From: an uncultured Acetatifactor sp.
GTDB taxonomy: Bacteria > Bacillota > Clostridia > Lachnospirales > Lachnospiraceae
NCBI GenBank assembly: GCA_910579755.1
Contig: CAJTVB010000017.1
Coordinates: 28,740 to 92,739, forward strand
Reading direction: 5' to 3'
Length of the DNA: 64,000 bases
How positions within the stretch are numbered: the first letter of the stretch is position 1; the number at the start of each line of letters is the position of its first letter. The notes under the pieces were generated by a model that was given only the letters and a program-made list of their open reading frames with translations, was not told the DNA's origin and did not search any database. Shown in pieces: positions 25,792-34,024 of the stretch. The position numbers and the translations under genes were made by a program.

Positions 25792-26077
25792 TGTGTATTT
25801 GTCAGCTCATTTTCAATAGGTGTACAATTCTAAAAGGAAGTTTCTATAATCCTTCTGTATATATCTTCATTATACAAAAGGCTTCTCCTGTTTACAATAT
25901 AATTCCCATGAAATTTTTGTCGGTAAACATATTTTTACTCATTGCGCTCCGTCTGTGGCCGAAGCAGTGGAGTATAGCAGGAGCAGATTCAGGATAAAAA
26001 AGGGGCGTATAGTCGCCGCAAAAAAACAGGCGCCACGGAACGATTCTGCTAAACCTGCTGTAAAACCTGGGAATCAC
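25792..26077. other. Intergenic stretch without a recognisable gene
   Basis: About 290 bases of AT-rich DNA between the GNAT remnant and the tRNA promoter. I see no open frame with a ribosome site and no strong hairpin. Confidence 0.6.
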
Positions 26078-26107
26078 TTGACAGCCCCTGCCGCAATAGG
26101 CTATAAT
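26078..26107 (+). promoter_or_regulatory. Promoter of tRNA-Pro
   Basis: TTGACA (26078-26083) and TATAAT (26102-26107) with an 18-base spacer, 43 bases before the tRNA. Confidence 0.75.
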
Positions 26108-26150
26108 ACATATTGTTTTGACAAACATTAATATAATATTGTTCTTATTG

Positions 26151-26225
26151 CGGGGTGTGGCTCAGCTTGGCTAGAGCGCCTGGTTTGGGACCAGGAGGTC
26201 GCAGGTTCGAATCCTGTCACCCCGA
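26151..26225 (+). tRNA. tRNA-Pro(UGG), prophage attachment site
   Basis: Full cloverleaf: acceptor CGGGGTG/CACCCCG, D arm GCTC/GAGC, anticodon stem CCTGG/CCAGG with loop TTTGGGA (anticodon TGG), T arm GCAGG-TTCGAAT-CCTGT, discriminator A. CCA is not encoded. The phage integrase gene ends 146 bases downstream pointing towards it, the standard layout when a phage integrates in the 3' end of a tRNA gene. The core repeat cannot be delimited because attR is outside the window. Confidence 0.95.
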
Positions 26226-26237
26226 TTGATGTATTAT

Positions 26238-26287
26238 AGCCGCAAATCCGGGAGTTGTTCAGTAAAATCAAGGGTTTGCGGCTTTTT
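26238..26287 (+). terminator. Terminator after tRNA-Pro
   Basis: AGCCGCAAA (26238-26246) pairs with TTTGCGGCT (26275-26283) and is followed by TTTT. The loop is about 28 bases. Confidence 0.65.
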
Positions 26288-26370
26288 CTATGTCCGAATT
26301 TATAAGCTTAAATTATGCCCGATAAGTGCAATTTATAATATTTTTTGTCCAGATTTTGTCCAAGCTTGCC

Positions 26371-27366
26371 CTAATTAAAGAGGGCGTTCCGCAGCTTGTC
26401 GGCAGCGTCCCTCTTAGCCTTTTCCTCTTTCTCCATCATGGAGTGCCGGTATACGGATTTCATCACATGGTCCGTCTCCCAACCGCCCATTTTAAGGATA
26501 TCCGCCTCCGGTATCCCCATGGCTGACATTTGGCTTGCAAAGTAATGCCGGAGCTTGTGGAGCGGAAAGCGCGGGATCCCTAGCCTTTCCTCGACTTTCT
26601 CTAGGTGCTTTGTTATGCTGCCAGGGTGTCCCTTGTACACATACCCCTGCTCACGTATTTGTTCGGCCAGTGCTTCAGGTATGATGATGCTCCGAGTACT
26701 TTCAGTGGTCTTTGTAGTTTTGACTACCCACTCTTTCTTTGCGTTTTGCACCATGGCCTTGCTGATATGTGCGATATCCCCGTCAATATCTTCCGGTTGC
26801 AGCGCGCATATCTCTGATCGGCGCATTCCATAGCAGGCCAGAGTAATCGGAACCTCAAACGGTGTGTCCTTTACTTCTGCCAGTATCCTCTTTACATCCT
26901 CCTGAGAGGGCGTGTAAGGCTCAGATTTGACCTTTTGAGGGAGTGTGGTACTGACTTTAAGGTTCGGGCAAAAAGTCCCCAGAACAGCCGTCAAAAAGCC
27001 GTGGTAGTTGCGCACGGTCTTTGGGGACTTGCCTTTTGATATCTCATTGACCAGCTTGTTGATTTCTATTTGTGTGATATCAGATACCGGGAGTTTCCGG
27101 AACCATTCAGGGAAGCGGTTCACATTTTCGGAGTATTCTTTTATCGTCCTGGGGGACAGGACATTTCTTTTCATGTCCACATAGCTTTCGGCAGCACGCT
27201 GGAATGTCATCTGGGTATTTGCATTCCTTATCCGTTCTAATTCCTTCGCCATGGCAGTTATGGCCTCTTTCTGCGTGGGCTTATAATCAAAAGTCACGGT
27301 ATAAATCTGCCCCTTGTACATCTTCCTGACCCGGTAGCTGTCCGGACCTCTCTTTTCAATCTTCAT
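26371..27366 (-). CDS. int: Phage tyrosine recombinase (integrase)
   Basis: 331 residues; start at the ATG behind AAGGAGGATGATACT. SAM-like core-binding domain at about 55-150, catalytic domain 165-331. Active-site residues are visible: Arg in GMRRSEICAL, HKLRHYFAS (HxLR), the Trp/His of GGWETDHV and the nucleophile Tyr in SVYRHS. Integrates and excises the phage at tRNA-Pro. No excisionase is recognised in the window. Confidence 0.93.
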   Translation of the reverse strand: MKIEKRGPDSYRVRKMYKGQIYTVTFDYKPTQKEAITAMAKELERIRNANTQMTFQRAAESYVDMKRNVLSPRTIKEYSENVNRFPEWFRKLPVSDITQIEINKLVNEISKGKSPKTVRNYHGFLTAVLGTFCPNLKVSTTLPQKVKSEPYTPSQEDVKRILAEVKDTPFEVPITLACYGMRRSEICALQPEDIDGDIAHISKAMVQNAKKEWVVKTTKTTESTRSIIIPEALAEQIREQGYVYKGHPGSITKHLEKVEERLGIPRFPLHKLRHYFASQMSAMGIPEADILKMGGWETDHVMKSVYRHSMMEKEEKAKRDAADKLRNALFN

Positions 27367-27543
27367 AGTATCATCCTCCTTAAAAATGGGTATAAAAATA
27401 ACAGCCCGCGAAAAATCGCTTGCAAGCTGCTCCCGGAGATGATACAATCAGTGTAGGTTTGTCAGGCCTATGTATCCCTCCGGGATATATCTAAAGCCGT
27501 TCCTGTTGGCGCAGGGGCGGTTTTATATTGGTGTACGGTTTAA

Positions 27544-28002
27544 TTATGCTAATTCAAGAACTCCAAGGCATGGTTCAAAGTAAATTACATAATTGTCAAT
27601 ACTTACGACATTTCCGTATTTCGCTTTGTAATATTTTAGAGTATCAATCAAAAAATCCTCTGTCACTTCAAGATATTCGGCTGTTTCGGAAAGGCTTTGG
27701 CAATGATGCTTGTGTGCTTTGATTATCCCCATAAGCCCGACAAGCTTGTTATATGCGTAGATGCGTCCGTAAAGCTCCTGTTTTCTGTTGGAAACAGAGG
27801 ACTGATCAAGTATATTTCCAGTTCCGGTATAATAGTGTCCCAGCTCCTCTGCCATGACACACTTCTTTTCTATTTCAGACATTCCTCTTTTGATTGCAAT
27901 TCGGTTTCCCTTGATTCTTCCTTTGCTTATCGGAAGATTTTTTTCCTTTGTGAGCAGTCCTTTACTGTCTGCCTCCATTAATAGTTGTTCATATGTAATC
28001 AT
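27544..28002 (-). CDS. ImmA/IrrE-type peptidase
   Basis: 152 residues. MAEELGHYYTGTG occupies the place of the HExxH zinc motif, with Glu in place of the first His (EELGH), a variant I associate with phage ImmA-like proteins. In ICEBs1 ImmA cleaves the ImmR repressor to trigger induction. Lies 52 bases downstream of the repressor gene, same strand, so it is the expected partner. Whether it is catalytically active with this variant motif is uncertain. Confidence 0.75.
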   Translation of the reverse strand: MITYEQLLMEADSKGLLTKEKNLPISKGRIKGNRIAIKRGMSEIEKKCVMAEELGHYYTGTGNILDQSSVSNRKQELYGRIYAYNKLVGLMGIIKAHKHHCQSLSETAEYLEVTEDFLIDTLKYYKAKYGNVVSIDNYVIYFEPCLGVLELA

Positions 28003-28054
28003 GGTATCATCCCCTTTTGTAATAATAGCAGATTACTTGTCCGATAAAACGGAC

Positions 28055-28495
28055 TTAAAAATTTTCATCATCCATGATATCTTCTTCCAATCGCTTCAAT
28101 TTATCAGGTGCGCTCATGTAATCGTCAGCATGGGCAGCGTTGACATAGTTTGTATCTTCCCTCAAATACCTTGGAACCTCTGTCAATAGCTTCACCTGCT
28201 CTGTAGCCTTATGCTTTCCTATGTCGTTGAGCTTTTCGTAAAACTCCATGATTTTGGGAACTTTTTGTGATGGAAGTTCCATCTCTTCAGATTTTCCAAC
28301 AATCCATGCTGGGTTCACATTTAAAGCTATGGCTATTGACTCAACAACAGGAATTTTTATCGTAGTAATCTTTCCGGTTTCATAACGCTGTATAGTGGAT
28401 TTTGCAACACCTACCTTTTTGGCAATATCATCCAAAGTAACATCTCTTAAATCACGAGCATATTTGATTCTATTTCCTATTTCTGCATTTGTCAT
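28055..28495 (-). CDS. CI-type phage repressor (XRE family)
   Basis: 146 residues. HTH at about 18-37 (VTLDDIAKKVGVAKSTIQRY), then VVESIAIALNVNPAWIVG. The C-terminal half is charged and lacks the LexA-type autopeptidase, which fits release by an ImmA-like peptidase. Transcribed divergently from Cro across the operator region at 28537-28615. Confidence 0.88.
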   Translation of the reverse strand: MTNAEIGNRIKYARDLRDVTLDDIAKKVGVAKSTIQRYETGKITTIKIPVVESIAIALNVNPAWIVGKSEEMELPSQKVPKIMEFYEKLNDIGKHKATEQVKLLTEVPRYLREDTNYVNAAHADDYMSAPDKLKRLEEDIMDDENF

Positions 28496-28520
28496 GTTGA
28501 ATCACCTCTCTATGACAGAC

Positions 28521-28619
28521 ATTATATTACATATTATTGCGCAATGCAATAGGAAAAACAAAATTATTAAAAAAAAGTTGCGTAGAGCTATTGACATACG
28601 TGTTGCGCAGTGCTACTAT
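28521..28619. promoter_or_regulatory. Lysogeny switch: divergent promoters with repeated operators
   Basis: Operator copies: TTGCGCAATGCAA (28537-28549), TTGCGTAGAGCTA (28578-28590) and TTGCGCAGTGCTA (28603-28615). The Cro-side promoter is TTGACA (28591-28596), 17 bases, TACTAT (28614-28619). The second operator touches its -35 and the third covers its -10. The repressor-side promoter on the minus strand has TATAAT (28526-28521) with the first operator over its -35. CI and Cro presumably compete for these sites. Confidence 0.8.
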
Positions 28620-28645
28620 TGATTTAGACGAAAGGAGGGATAATC

Positions 28646-28882
28646 TTGATTAACACAAACAAAATCAAGGGTAGAATGGCTGAATTGCAGATAACCCAGA
28701 AAGACGTTGCCAATTCATTAGGACTTGCGCAGCCTACTGTTAATCAGAAAATAAACAATATTCGTCCTATGGATTTAAATGAGGCTGAAAAGCTGTCAGA
28801 TTTACTGCATATAGAGCCAGAGGACTTTGCTGTTTATTTTTTTTACAGAGGAAGTTGCGCAGCGCAAAATCGAGGGAGCTGA
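28646..28882 (+). CDS. Cro-like regulator (XRE family)
   Basis: 78 residues, TTG start seven bases behind AAGGAGG. HTH visible as MAELQITQKDVANSLGLAQ followed by NQKINNIRPM. First gene of the rightward early transcript. A fourth operator lies inside its 3' end (28855-28867). Confidence 0.8.
   Translation: MINTNKIKGRMAELQITQKDVANSLGLAQPTVNQKINNIRPMDLNEAEKLSDLLHIEPEDFAVYFFYRGSCAAQNRGS
28855..28867. promoter_or_regulatory. Fourth operator copy inside cro
   Basis: TTGCGCAGCGCAA, the only perfectly symmetric copy of the switch operator, within the last codons of the Cro-like gene and about 240 bases from the third. It could act as an auxiliary site for looping. Confidence 0.65.
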
Positions 28883-28887
28883 AACAA

Positions 28888-29058
28888 ATGAACGTTCAAA
28901 AATTATTATCTATGTCTGTTGTAATAGTAGCGATATTCGCATTGGCAATTTCTAAGAAGGTATTTAAGTTCCCTTCTTGCTACTGGCCTTACAGAATATA
29001 CGTGATCGTTGTGGTTGCTTTATGGGCAATCTCTCAAGCTCATTTGCTATGTCCATAG
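28888..29058 (+). CDS. Possible small membrane protein
   Basis: 56 residues, ATG eight bases behind GGAG. Two hydrophobic stretches (VVIVAIFALAI and IYVIVVVALWAI). Overlaps the 3' end of the opposite gene at 28964-29416 by 95 bases, so only one may be expressed at a time. No family recognised. Confidence 0.4.
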   Translation: MNVQKLLSMSVVIVAIFALAISKKVFKFPSCYWPYRIYVIVVVALWAISQAHLLCP

Positions 29059-29416
29059 AAATGCGGTCTACATATTTAATTGCTTCTGTCCAGTTATTTT
29101 CTTTGATAAGGAGATTGATTCTCCCTAATTCATCTCTGACAGGTTTCGGGAGATAGATGTAAACAAGGGAGTAACATGAAGAATACTCAGAAATAACATT
29201 TTCTGTTTGAAGTTGACAAACCTTATTGAAAGCTGACAGAAATTTTTCAAATATTTCTCGTTTATGTAAAACAGATTGCTCATAAGATTTTTGTTCCAGT
29301 TCCATTTTCTTTAACCGATACTGGTGATGGTTGTTGATTATGGCAATAAGCACAGGGGCAATGATGGCAACAATAGCGGTTATCGAGGGCATTAAGCTGC
29401 TAATTTTTTCGATCAT
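28964..29416 (-). CDS. Membrane-anchored coiled-coil protein, possible lysogenic conversion gene
   Basis: 150 residues, ATG behind AAAGGAGAAATCGAC. One N-terminal membrane helix (about 8-27), then a helical region (HQYRLKKMELEQKSYEQ) and a globular C-terminus. Single-anchor proteins like this are common in Clostridia prophages. It lies on the minus strand between Cro and the replication genes, against the lytic transcript, typical of genes kept on in the lysogen. Exclusion or host modification are possible roles. Confidence 0.6.
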   Translation of the reverse strand: MIEKISSLMPSITAIVAIIAPVLIAIINNHHQYRLKKMELEQKSYEQSVLHKREIFEKFLSAFNKVCQLQTENVISEYSSCYSLVYIYLPKPVRDELGRINLLIKENNWTEAIKYVDRISMDIANELERLPIKQPQRSRIFCKASSKKGT

Positions 29417-29533
29417 GTCGATTTCTCCTTTCACATAATAGGAGAATTATATCACAAAAACGGGATGACGTGAACTATTCAGCAAGCCGATTGAATATTT
29501 TCTGGAGTAGTTGGTGACTTAGAGGGGGGAGAA

Positions 29534-29776
29534 ATGGAAGATGTAATAAAAACGCTTTATCCTGATGCCTGGTCATACAAAAATAATTATATTGTATCGT
29601 GCACAAATGGAGATTTCCCATACATAAACATGCATGATGCCATTACAGCATTTTGCACACTGTTGAAAAATCATGGAATAATTATTGACCCAAATGAGAT
29701 CGAAACAGCCATTGAGTTGTGCGGGAACTATGTAATAAGGCATGAAGTGCATCCAATGGGAATTTACAAGCTGTGA
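29534..29776 (+). CDS. Phage hypothetical protein
   Basis: 80 residues, ribosome site GAGGGGGG. Mixed alpha/beta, no motif recognised. First gene after the convergent membrane gene, likely part of the early operon. Confidence 0.55.
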   Translation: MEDVIKTLYPDAWSYKNNYIVSCTNGDFPYINMHDAITAFCTLLKNHGIIIDPNEIETAIELCGNYVIRHEVHPMGIYKL

Positions 29777-29794
29777 TGACGGGAGGTGATATGG

Positions 29795-30070
29795 ATGCCG
29801 AGAGTGGCATTGAGTCCAGAACAACGGAAGAGGCACAAGATCAAGGACTTGACAGAATGGATTAACGGGCGGATGCGCAGCAAGGGCCTGGCGCAGGCGG
29901 ACATAGCAAAGGCTCTGAATATTTCTCAGGAGGCAGTTTCTATCCGCCTGAATCCAAAGACCTATGAAAGGAACATACGGGCGGATCCCTTCAGGTACGG
30001 GGACTTGCTAATAATCTTTAAATTATTGGAAGCCACACCGGAAGAGAAGGAACGACTGCTAACACTGTAA
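29795..30070 (+). CDS. Phage early HTH protein
   Basis: 91 residues, ATG behind GGGAGGTGAT. HTH-like core LAQADIAKALNISQEAVSIR, then FRYGDLLIIFKLLEATPEEK. The type is found early in Firmicute phages, where it may regulate replication genes. Confidence 0.65.
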   Translation: MPRVALSPEQRKRHKIKDLTEWINGRMRSKGLAQADIAKALNISQEAVSIRLNPKTYERNIRADPFRYGDLLIIFKLLEATPEEKERLLTL

Positions 30071-30087
30071 GAGAGGAGAAAAACGGG

Positions 30088-30220
30088 ATGAATTTGGATG
30101 TTGTGACAATCCAGGACTGCATTGATATGTATGATCTGAAAGAATATAGCACTCAATGACGGAAAAGTCATTGGATTTAAGGCAGAAAAAATCCCTACGG
30201 CTGACCGCGAATCAGCGTAA
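30088..30220 (+). pseudogene. Small phage protein with a frameshift
   Basis: ATG behind GAGAGGAG opens MNLDVVTIQDCIDMYDLK, then EYSTQ and a stop at about 30159. In the next frame the sequence continues LNDGKVIGFKAEKIP to a TAA at 30218-30220. Start and final stop are offset by one base, so a single inserted base around 30140-30155 explains the break. The intact form would be about 43 residues. Confidence 0.55.
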
Positions 30221-30283
30221 GGATTGGGTACAGAACAAATATATCTCTGCATCCATTATACGGGTGCAGAAAGGAAAAGTCAA

Positions 30284-30460
30284 ATGGATAATGTGTATTG
30301 TAGCTGTGATGAGTGCGCATACAACCGGGACAGGATGTGCGGAAAGGAATCCATCTCTATATCATGGACAACCACCAATGAATTCCAGCGCGGGGAAAGG
30401 GTGAGCTATCCGGTATGCGCAGATTATAAGGAGATTGGCGAAGATGATGGAACAGATTGA
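30284..30460 (+). CDS. DUF1540-like Cys-rich protein
   Basis: 58 residues. VYCSCDECAYNRDRMCGKESI has the CxxxxCxYNxxxxC spacing of DUF1540 proteins, which probably bind a metal. Ribosome site GAAAGGAAAAG. Function unknown. Confidence 0.6.
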   Translation: MDNVYCSCDECAYNRDRMCGKESISISWTTTNEFQRGERVSYPVCADYKEIGEDDGTD

Positions 30461-30599
30461 AGTGGAAAATTCCACGGTAGTTGATTGGTGGTGAGAGGAC
30501 CAGGAATACCGGGTGCCGAGCAGGGAACGGATTAAGAGGGAAAGACAAGCCTATGAAGAGGAGGAAAGAGAAGATGGGGAAAATGAAAGCAGGGGATAA
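30447..30599 (+). pseudogene. Small phage gene interrupted by an in-frame TGA
   Basis: ATG at 30447 begins MEQIEVENSTVVDWW, then TGA at 30492. The same frame stays open for 34 more codons (EDQEYRVPSRERIKRE, a charged helix) to TAA at 30597-30599. Its ends overlap both neighbours, as intact phage genes often do. A TGG to TGA nonsense change is the simplest reading. Confidence 0.45.
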
Positions 30600-30843
30600 G
30601 GTTTCATGGGAGAGCCAGGCACAAGGCTCCTGGACAGAGAAGCGCGGAACGGTAGTCGCGGATGTTCCGGCGGGTACGAATGCAACGCAGTTCGTTCCTG
30701 ATTTGGCAAAGAAAAGCCATTTAAAATTTGACGATGTGAGTAAAGTGGACCGGACGCTTGTGGCGGTTCCCGCCGGTAAAGACGGGCAGATTACTCATTA
30801 TTACTGTCCAAGGAAAAGTGTATTAATCAAACAGGAGGATTAG
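30574..30843 (+). CDS. Small phage protein resembling DUF2945
   Basis: 89 residues, ATG behind GAGGAGGAAAGAGAAG. Opens MKAGDKVSWESQAQGSWTEKR, a beta-rich pattern similar to DUF2945/Tudor-like small proteins. Upstream of the SMC-like gene by 5 bases. Confidence 0.55.
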   Translation: MGKMKAGDKVSWESQAQGSWTEKRGTVVADVPAGTNATQFVPDLAKKSHLKFDDVSKVDRTLVAVPAGKDGQITHYYCPRKSVLIKQED

Positions 30844-30848
30844 GGGAA

Positions 30849-32279
30849 ATGAAAGTATCAAGAATCGTAATCAAGAATCTTTTTGGAATCACGGAACAGG
30901 AGTTGGACAGCCGCAGCGTGGAGCTGATCGGCGAGAACGGAACCGGGAAAACGTCTGTAATTGACGCGATCAAGTATGCGCTGACCAACAAATCAGACCG
31001 GGACTATATCGTGCGTAACGGCGAGACGGAGGGAGAAATTATCATTGAGACGGATACCGGATTGAGCATCAACCGGAAATCCCGGACAACGCAGACGGAT
31101 TATAAGTCTGTCAAACAGAATGGGAATATTGTACCGTCACCGGAGGCGTTTTTGCGTGACATCATTACACCTTTGCAGCTGCAGCCGATGGAGTTTATGC
31201 GGATGGGCAAGAAAGAACAGAATGCTACCATTCTTAACATGATTGATTTTCCGTGGAATATGGAGACAATCCGGGAATGGTTCGGGGAGATTCCGGCAGA
31301 TGTGAATTATGAACAGAACATTCTCGCAGTGCTGAATGATATTCAGGCAGAGAATGGTACATATTTTCAGAGCCGGCAGGATGTAAACCGGGACATTAGA
31401 GCAAAGAAATCTGTTGTAGAAGATATTAAAAAAGCTCTTCCAGTAGATTATGACGGAAGCCAGTGGGAAAACGTGAATGTCGGGGAGTTGTACACGCATA
31501 TTGAGAAAATCCGCAAGTCCAATGAGCAAATTGAGAAAGCAAAGCGGCTAAAAGACGGATATGAGAACAAACTCCGGGCGATTGAAGCCGACAGAGATAT
31601 TGCATTGTCTGCCCTTAACAGCGAAATGGCTGCAAAGGAGAGGAACATTGAGACGCAGCTTGCCACATTGAAAGAGCAAATCAATTCCCTTGAAAAAGAG
31701 AAATCCGGCTTATCTTCTGTCAGAGCAGACCGAGAGAAGGTCATTCAGAGCGAATACCGGGAGAACGTGGCAAAGCATGAAGCAACGGTTATGTCATATT
31801 CAGATTTTGCAGATATGGAGCCACAGCCGGTTGATGCGCTGCTGAAAAAGGCAGAGGAAACCGAGAAGATGAAGTCCCATATCAACGAGTGGCGCCGGAT
31901 GCTGTCTTTGCAGAAAGATATTGAAGAACTGACAAAGAAGTCTGCTTCTTACACTGAAAAGATTGAGAAAGCCAGGAATCTACCCGGTGAGATTTTGGAG
32001 AAAGCTACGATTCCGATTGAGGGATTATCTGTCAAGGATGGTATTCCGCTTATCAATGGGTTGCCGGTAAGCAACCTGTCAGAGGGTGAGAAGTTAGATT
32101 TGTGTATTGATGTGGCGATTCAGAATCCGGCAGGCCTGCAGATTATCCTTATTGACGGAGTGGAGAAGTTGTCTACAGAAATGCGTGAGCGGCTGTACAG
32201 CAAATGCAAGGAAAAAGGGTTGCAGTTCATTTCTACCAGAACCACGGATAGCAAGGAACTGACTGTGATTGAACTGTAA
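30849..32279 (+). CDS. SMC/RecF-like AAA ATPase
   Basis: 476 residues. Walker A GENGTGKTSV (about 29-38), long coiled coil at about 195-370, ABC signature LSEGEKLDLC (about 408-417) and Walker B QIILIDGVEKL where Gly replaces the usual Glu. This is the compact SbcC/RecF-type arrangement of phage recombination ATPases. It precedes RecE-like and ERCC4-like nuclease genes, so a role in phage DNA recombination or protection is likely. Confidence 0.8.
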   Translation: MKVSRIVIKNLFGITEQELDSRSVELIGENGTGKTSVIDAIKYALTNKSDRDYIVRNGETEGEIIIETDTGLSINRKSRTTQTDYKSVKQNGNIVPSPEAFLRDIITPLQLQPMEFMRMGKKEQNATILNMIDFPWNMETIREWFGEIPADVNYEQNILAVLNDIQAENGTYFQSRQDVNRDIRAKKSVVEDIKKALPVDYDGSQWENVNVGELYTHIEKIRKSNEQIEKAKRLKDGYENKLRAIEADRDIALSALNSEMAAKERNIETQLATLKEQINSLEKEKSGLSSVRADREKVIQSEYRENVAKHEATVMSYSDFADMEPQPVDALLKKAEETEKMKSHINEWRRMLSLQKDIEELTKKSASYTEKIEKARNLPGEILEKATIPIEGLSVKDGIPLINGLPVSNLSEGEKLDLCIDVAIQNPAGLQIILIDGVEKLSTEMRERLYSKCKEKGLQFISTRTTDSKELTVIEL

Positions 32280-32294
32280 GAAAGGTAGTCAGCT

Positions 32295-32702
32295 ATGAAA
32301 AATGAACTGGACAACCTTGCGGACTCTATAGCAAAGCGGTTGATTGCGGAGGGATTCACTGTCCAGAGGTATGATGCATACACCACAAACAGCATATATC
32401 TAAAGCTGGATTATGGTGTATGCAATTCCATAAGGATAAGTGACCACCCCGGCAAAAGGTATCTGAAATATCGGTACAATATCGGCTCTTTTGTAAAGGA
32501 ATATCGCAAGGAAAAGGATAAGTTTGACAGATTTTATTATCGGGCAGATAAGTCAAAAAACATGATTAAAAAGATAATGGATGACAGGGAAGCAAAGAAA
32601 TCAAGATATGGCGAGGATGGATATAGGAGACTCATGCACAAAAGCAAAAGTGAGAACGCTGGTACTCTTGGATTTTGGAGTAAGGCTGTCCTGCTGAATT
32701 AG
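32295..32702 (+). CDS. Phage hypothetical protein
   Basis: 135 residues, basic, no motif recognised. Between the SMC-like ATPase and the RecE-like nuclease, so possibly part of the recombination set. Confidence 0.55.
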   Translation: MKNELDNLADSIAKRLIAEGFTVQRYDAYTTNSIYLKLDYGVCNSIRISDHPGKRYLKYRYNIGSFVKEYRKEKDKFDRFYYRADKSKNMIKKIMDDREAKKSRYGEDGYRRLMHKSKSENAGTLGFWSKAVLLN

Positions 32703-32715
32703 GAGGATTAGGAAA

Positions 32716-33498
32716 ATGTCACAAAAAGAATATAGAGAAGCTGAGGGCATCAGCAGGTCAGAACTTTTTAAGATTTCCCGTTCTCCAATGCACTTTAAAT
32801 ATGCATTGGAGAACCCGGAAGATTCGCTGTCACTGGCATTTGGCAGGGCATTGCATAAGTATGTACTGGAAAAGGATGATTTTGGAAATGATTTTATCAT
32901 TCTTCCAGAAATCAACAGGAGGACAAAAGCAGGAAAAGAAGAATATGAGCGATACCAGATGGAAGCGTTTAACAGCGGAAAGGAACTGGTAAGTCGTGAG
33001 GATATGACAGAGATAATTGCAATGTATGAAGCGGTTATGGCTCATCCAATGGCTAAGGCATTGCTGACAGGGGTACACGAAAAAGATTTCTTTTGGACAG
33101 ATGCTGCTACAGGTGAAAAATGTAAATGCCGACCAGACTGCCTGACGGAATATGAGGGAAACAAATATATTGTTGACTATAAAAGCACAGATTCTTGCAA
33201 TGATGGAGATTTTGAACGTTCTTGCAGGAAGTATGGCTATAAATTTCAGGCAGGAATGTACACAGAGGGTGTGTTTCAGAATACATTTGAGCAGTACGGA
33301 TTTGTATTCGTGGCGCAGGAAAAGAAGCCTCCATATGCTGTACGCATATATTTTTGCACGCCTGAATTTGTGGCGCAGGGATATGATCAGTTCCGGGAAC
33401 TGATAGGGATATATCATTCATGTAAGGAAACAGGAAACTGGTATGGATATGAGGGGGCAATGGATACGCCGACAGAGTTGTTAGAGGAGGATTTCTGA
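32716..33498 (+). CDS. RecE/YqaJ-like PD-(D/E)XK exonuclease
   Basis: 260 residues, ATG behind AGGAGGATTAGG. The start (ISRSELFKISRSPMHFKY) and GRALHKYVLE match the exodeoxyribonuclease VIII-type domain. The catalytic pair is in CRPDCL and YIVDYKST (Asp and D-x-K). It should degrade one strand of double-stranded DNA for annealing recombination. Overlaps the next gene by one base. Confidence 0.78.
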   Translation: MSQKEYREAEGISRSELFKISRSPMHFKYALENPEDSLSLAFGRALHKYVLEKDDFGNDFIILPEINRRTKAGKEEYERYQMEAFNSGKELVSREDMTEIIAMYEAVMAHPMAKALLTGVHEKDFFWTDAATGEKCKCRPDCLTEYEGNKYIVDYKSTDSCNDGDFERSCRKYGYKFQAGMYTEGVFQNTFEQYGFVFVAQEKKPPYAVRIYFCTPEFVAQGYDQFRELIGIYHSCKETGNWYGYEGAMDTPTELLEEDF

Positions 33499-34013
33499 TG
33501 GAAAAGACACATTGGAAGAAACTGGATAACCCTGACTATCTTGGGGCATATGCTTTGCAACCAGGGCAAGATTTGGTTGTGCAGATAAAATCGGTAGGGC
33601 AGGAAGAAGTATATAACACAACCAACAATAAAAAAGAGGTCTGTACAGTTGTGCATTTTATGGACAAAGGTGTAAAACCTATGATTTTAAATGTGACCAA
33701 CTGCAAGACAATTTCAAAGATTTATGACACGCCTTATATTGAGGACTGGACAGGAAAATATATTTCTATCTATATTGCGAAAGTGAAAGCATTTGGGGAA
33801 ACAGTAGAGGCACTTCGGATCCGGAACAGAGTGCCGACAGTTGAAAAGATTTACTGTGAGGACTGCAAGAAAGAAATTGTTGGAGTTTCCGGGAAAACTG
33901 CGGAAGAAATTGCAGATATTGCTGTCCGTAACTGCAGAAGGAAACTGTGTGTGGAATGTATGAAAAAAGAAAAGGAAAGAATGGAAAAACAACCGGATTC
34001 TGAAAGTGAATAG
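33498..34013 (+). CDS. Phage protein with C-terminal zinc ribbon, recombination partner candidate
   Basis: 171 residues. N-terminal beta-rich domain, C-terminal CEDCKK and CRRKLCVEC that could bind zinc. Translationally coupled to the exonuclease gene. In related phages a single-strand-binding or annealing protein stands here, but I see no RecT signature. Confidence 0.55.
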   Translation: MEKTHWKKLDNPDYLGAYALQPGQDLVVQIKSVGQEEVYNTTNNKKEVCTVVHFMDKGVKPMILNVTNCKTISKIYDTPYIEDWTGKYISIYIAKVKAFGETVEALRIRNRVPTVEKIYCEDCKKEIVGVSGKTAEEIADIAVRNCRRKLCVECMKKEKERMEKQPDSESE

Positions 34014-34024
34014 AGGGTAAAGTT

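Noticed and set aside
30447..30599. TGA at 30492 as recoded Trp or selenocysteine
   Set aside because: Many phage and host genes here end in TGA overlapping the next start, so TGA is an ordinary stop; no SECIS-like hairpin was seen right after it.
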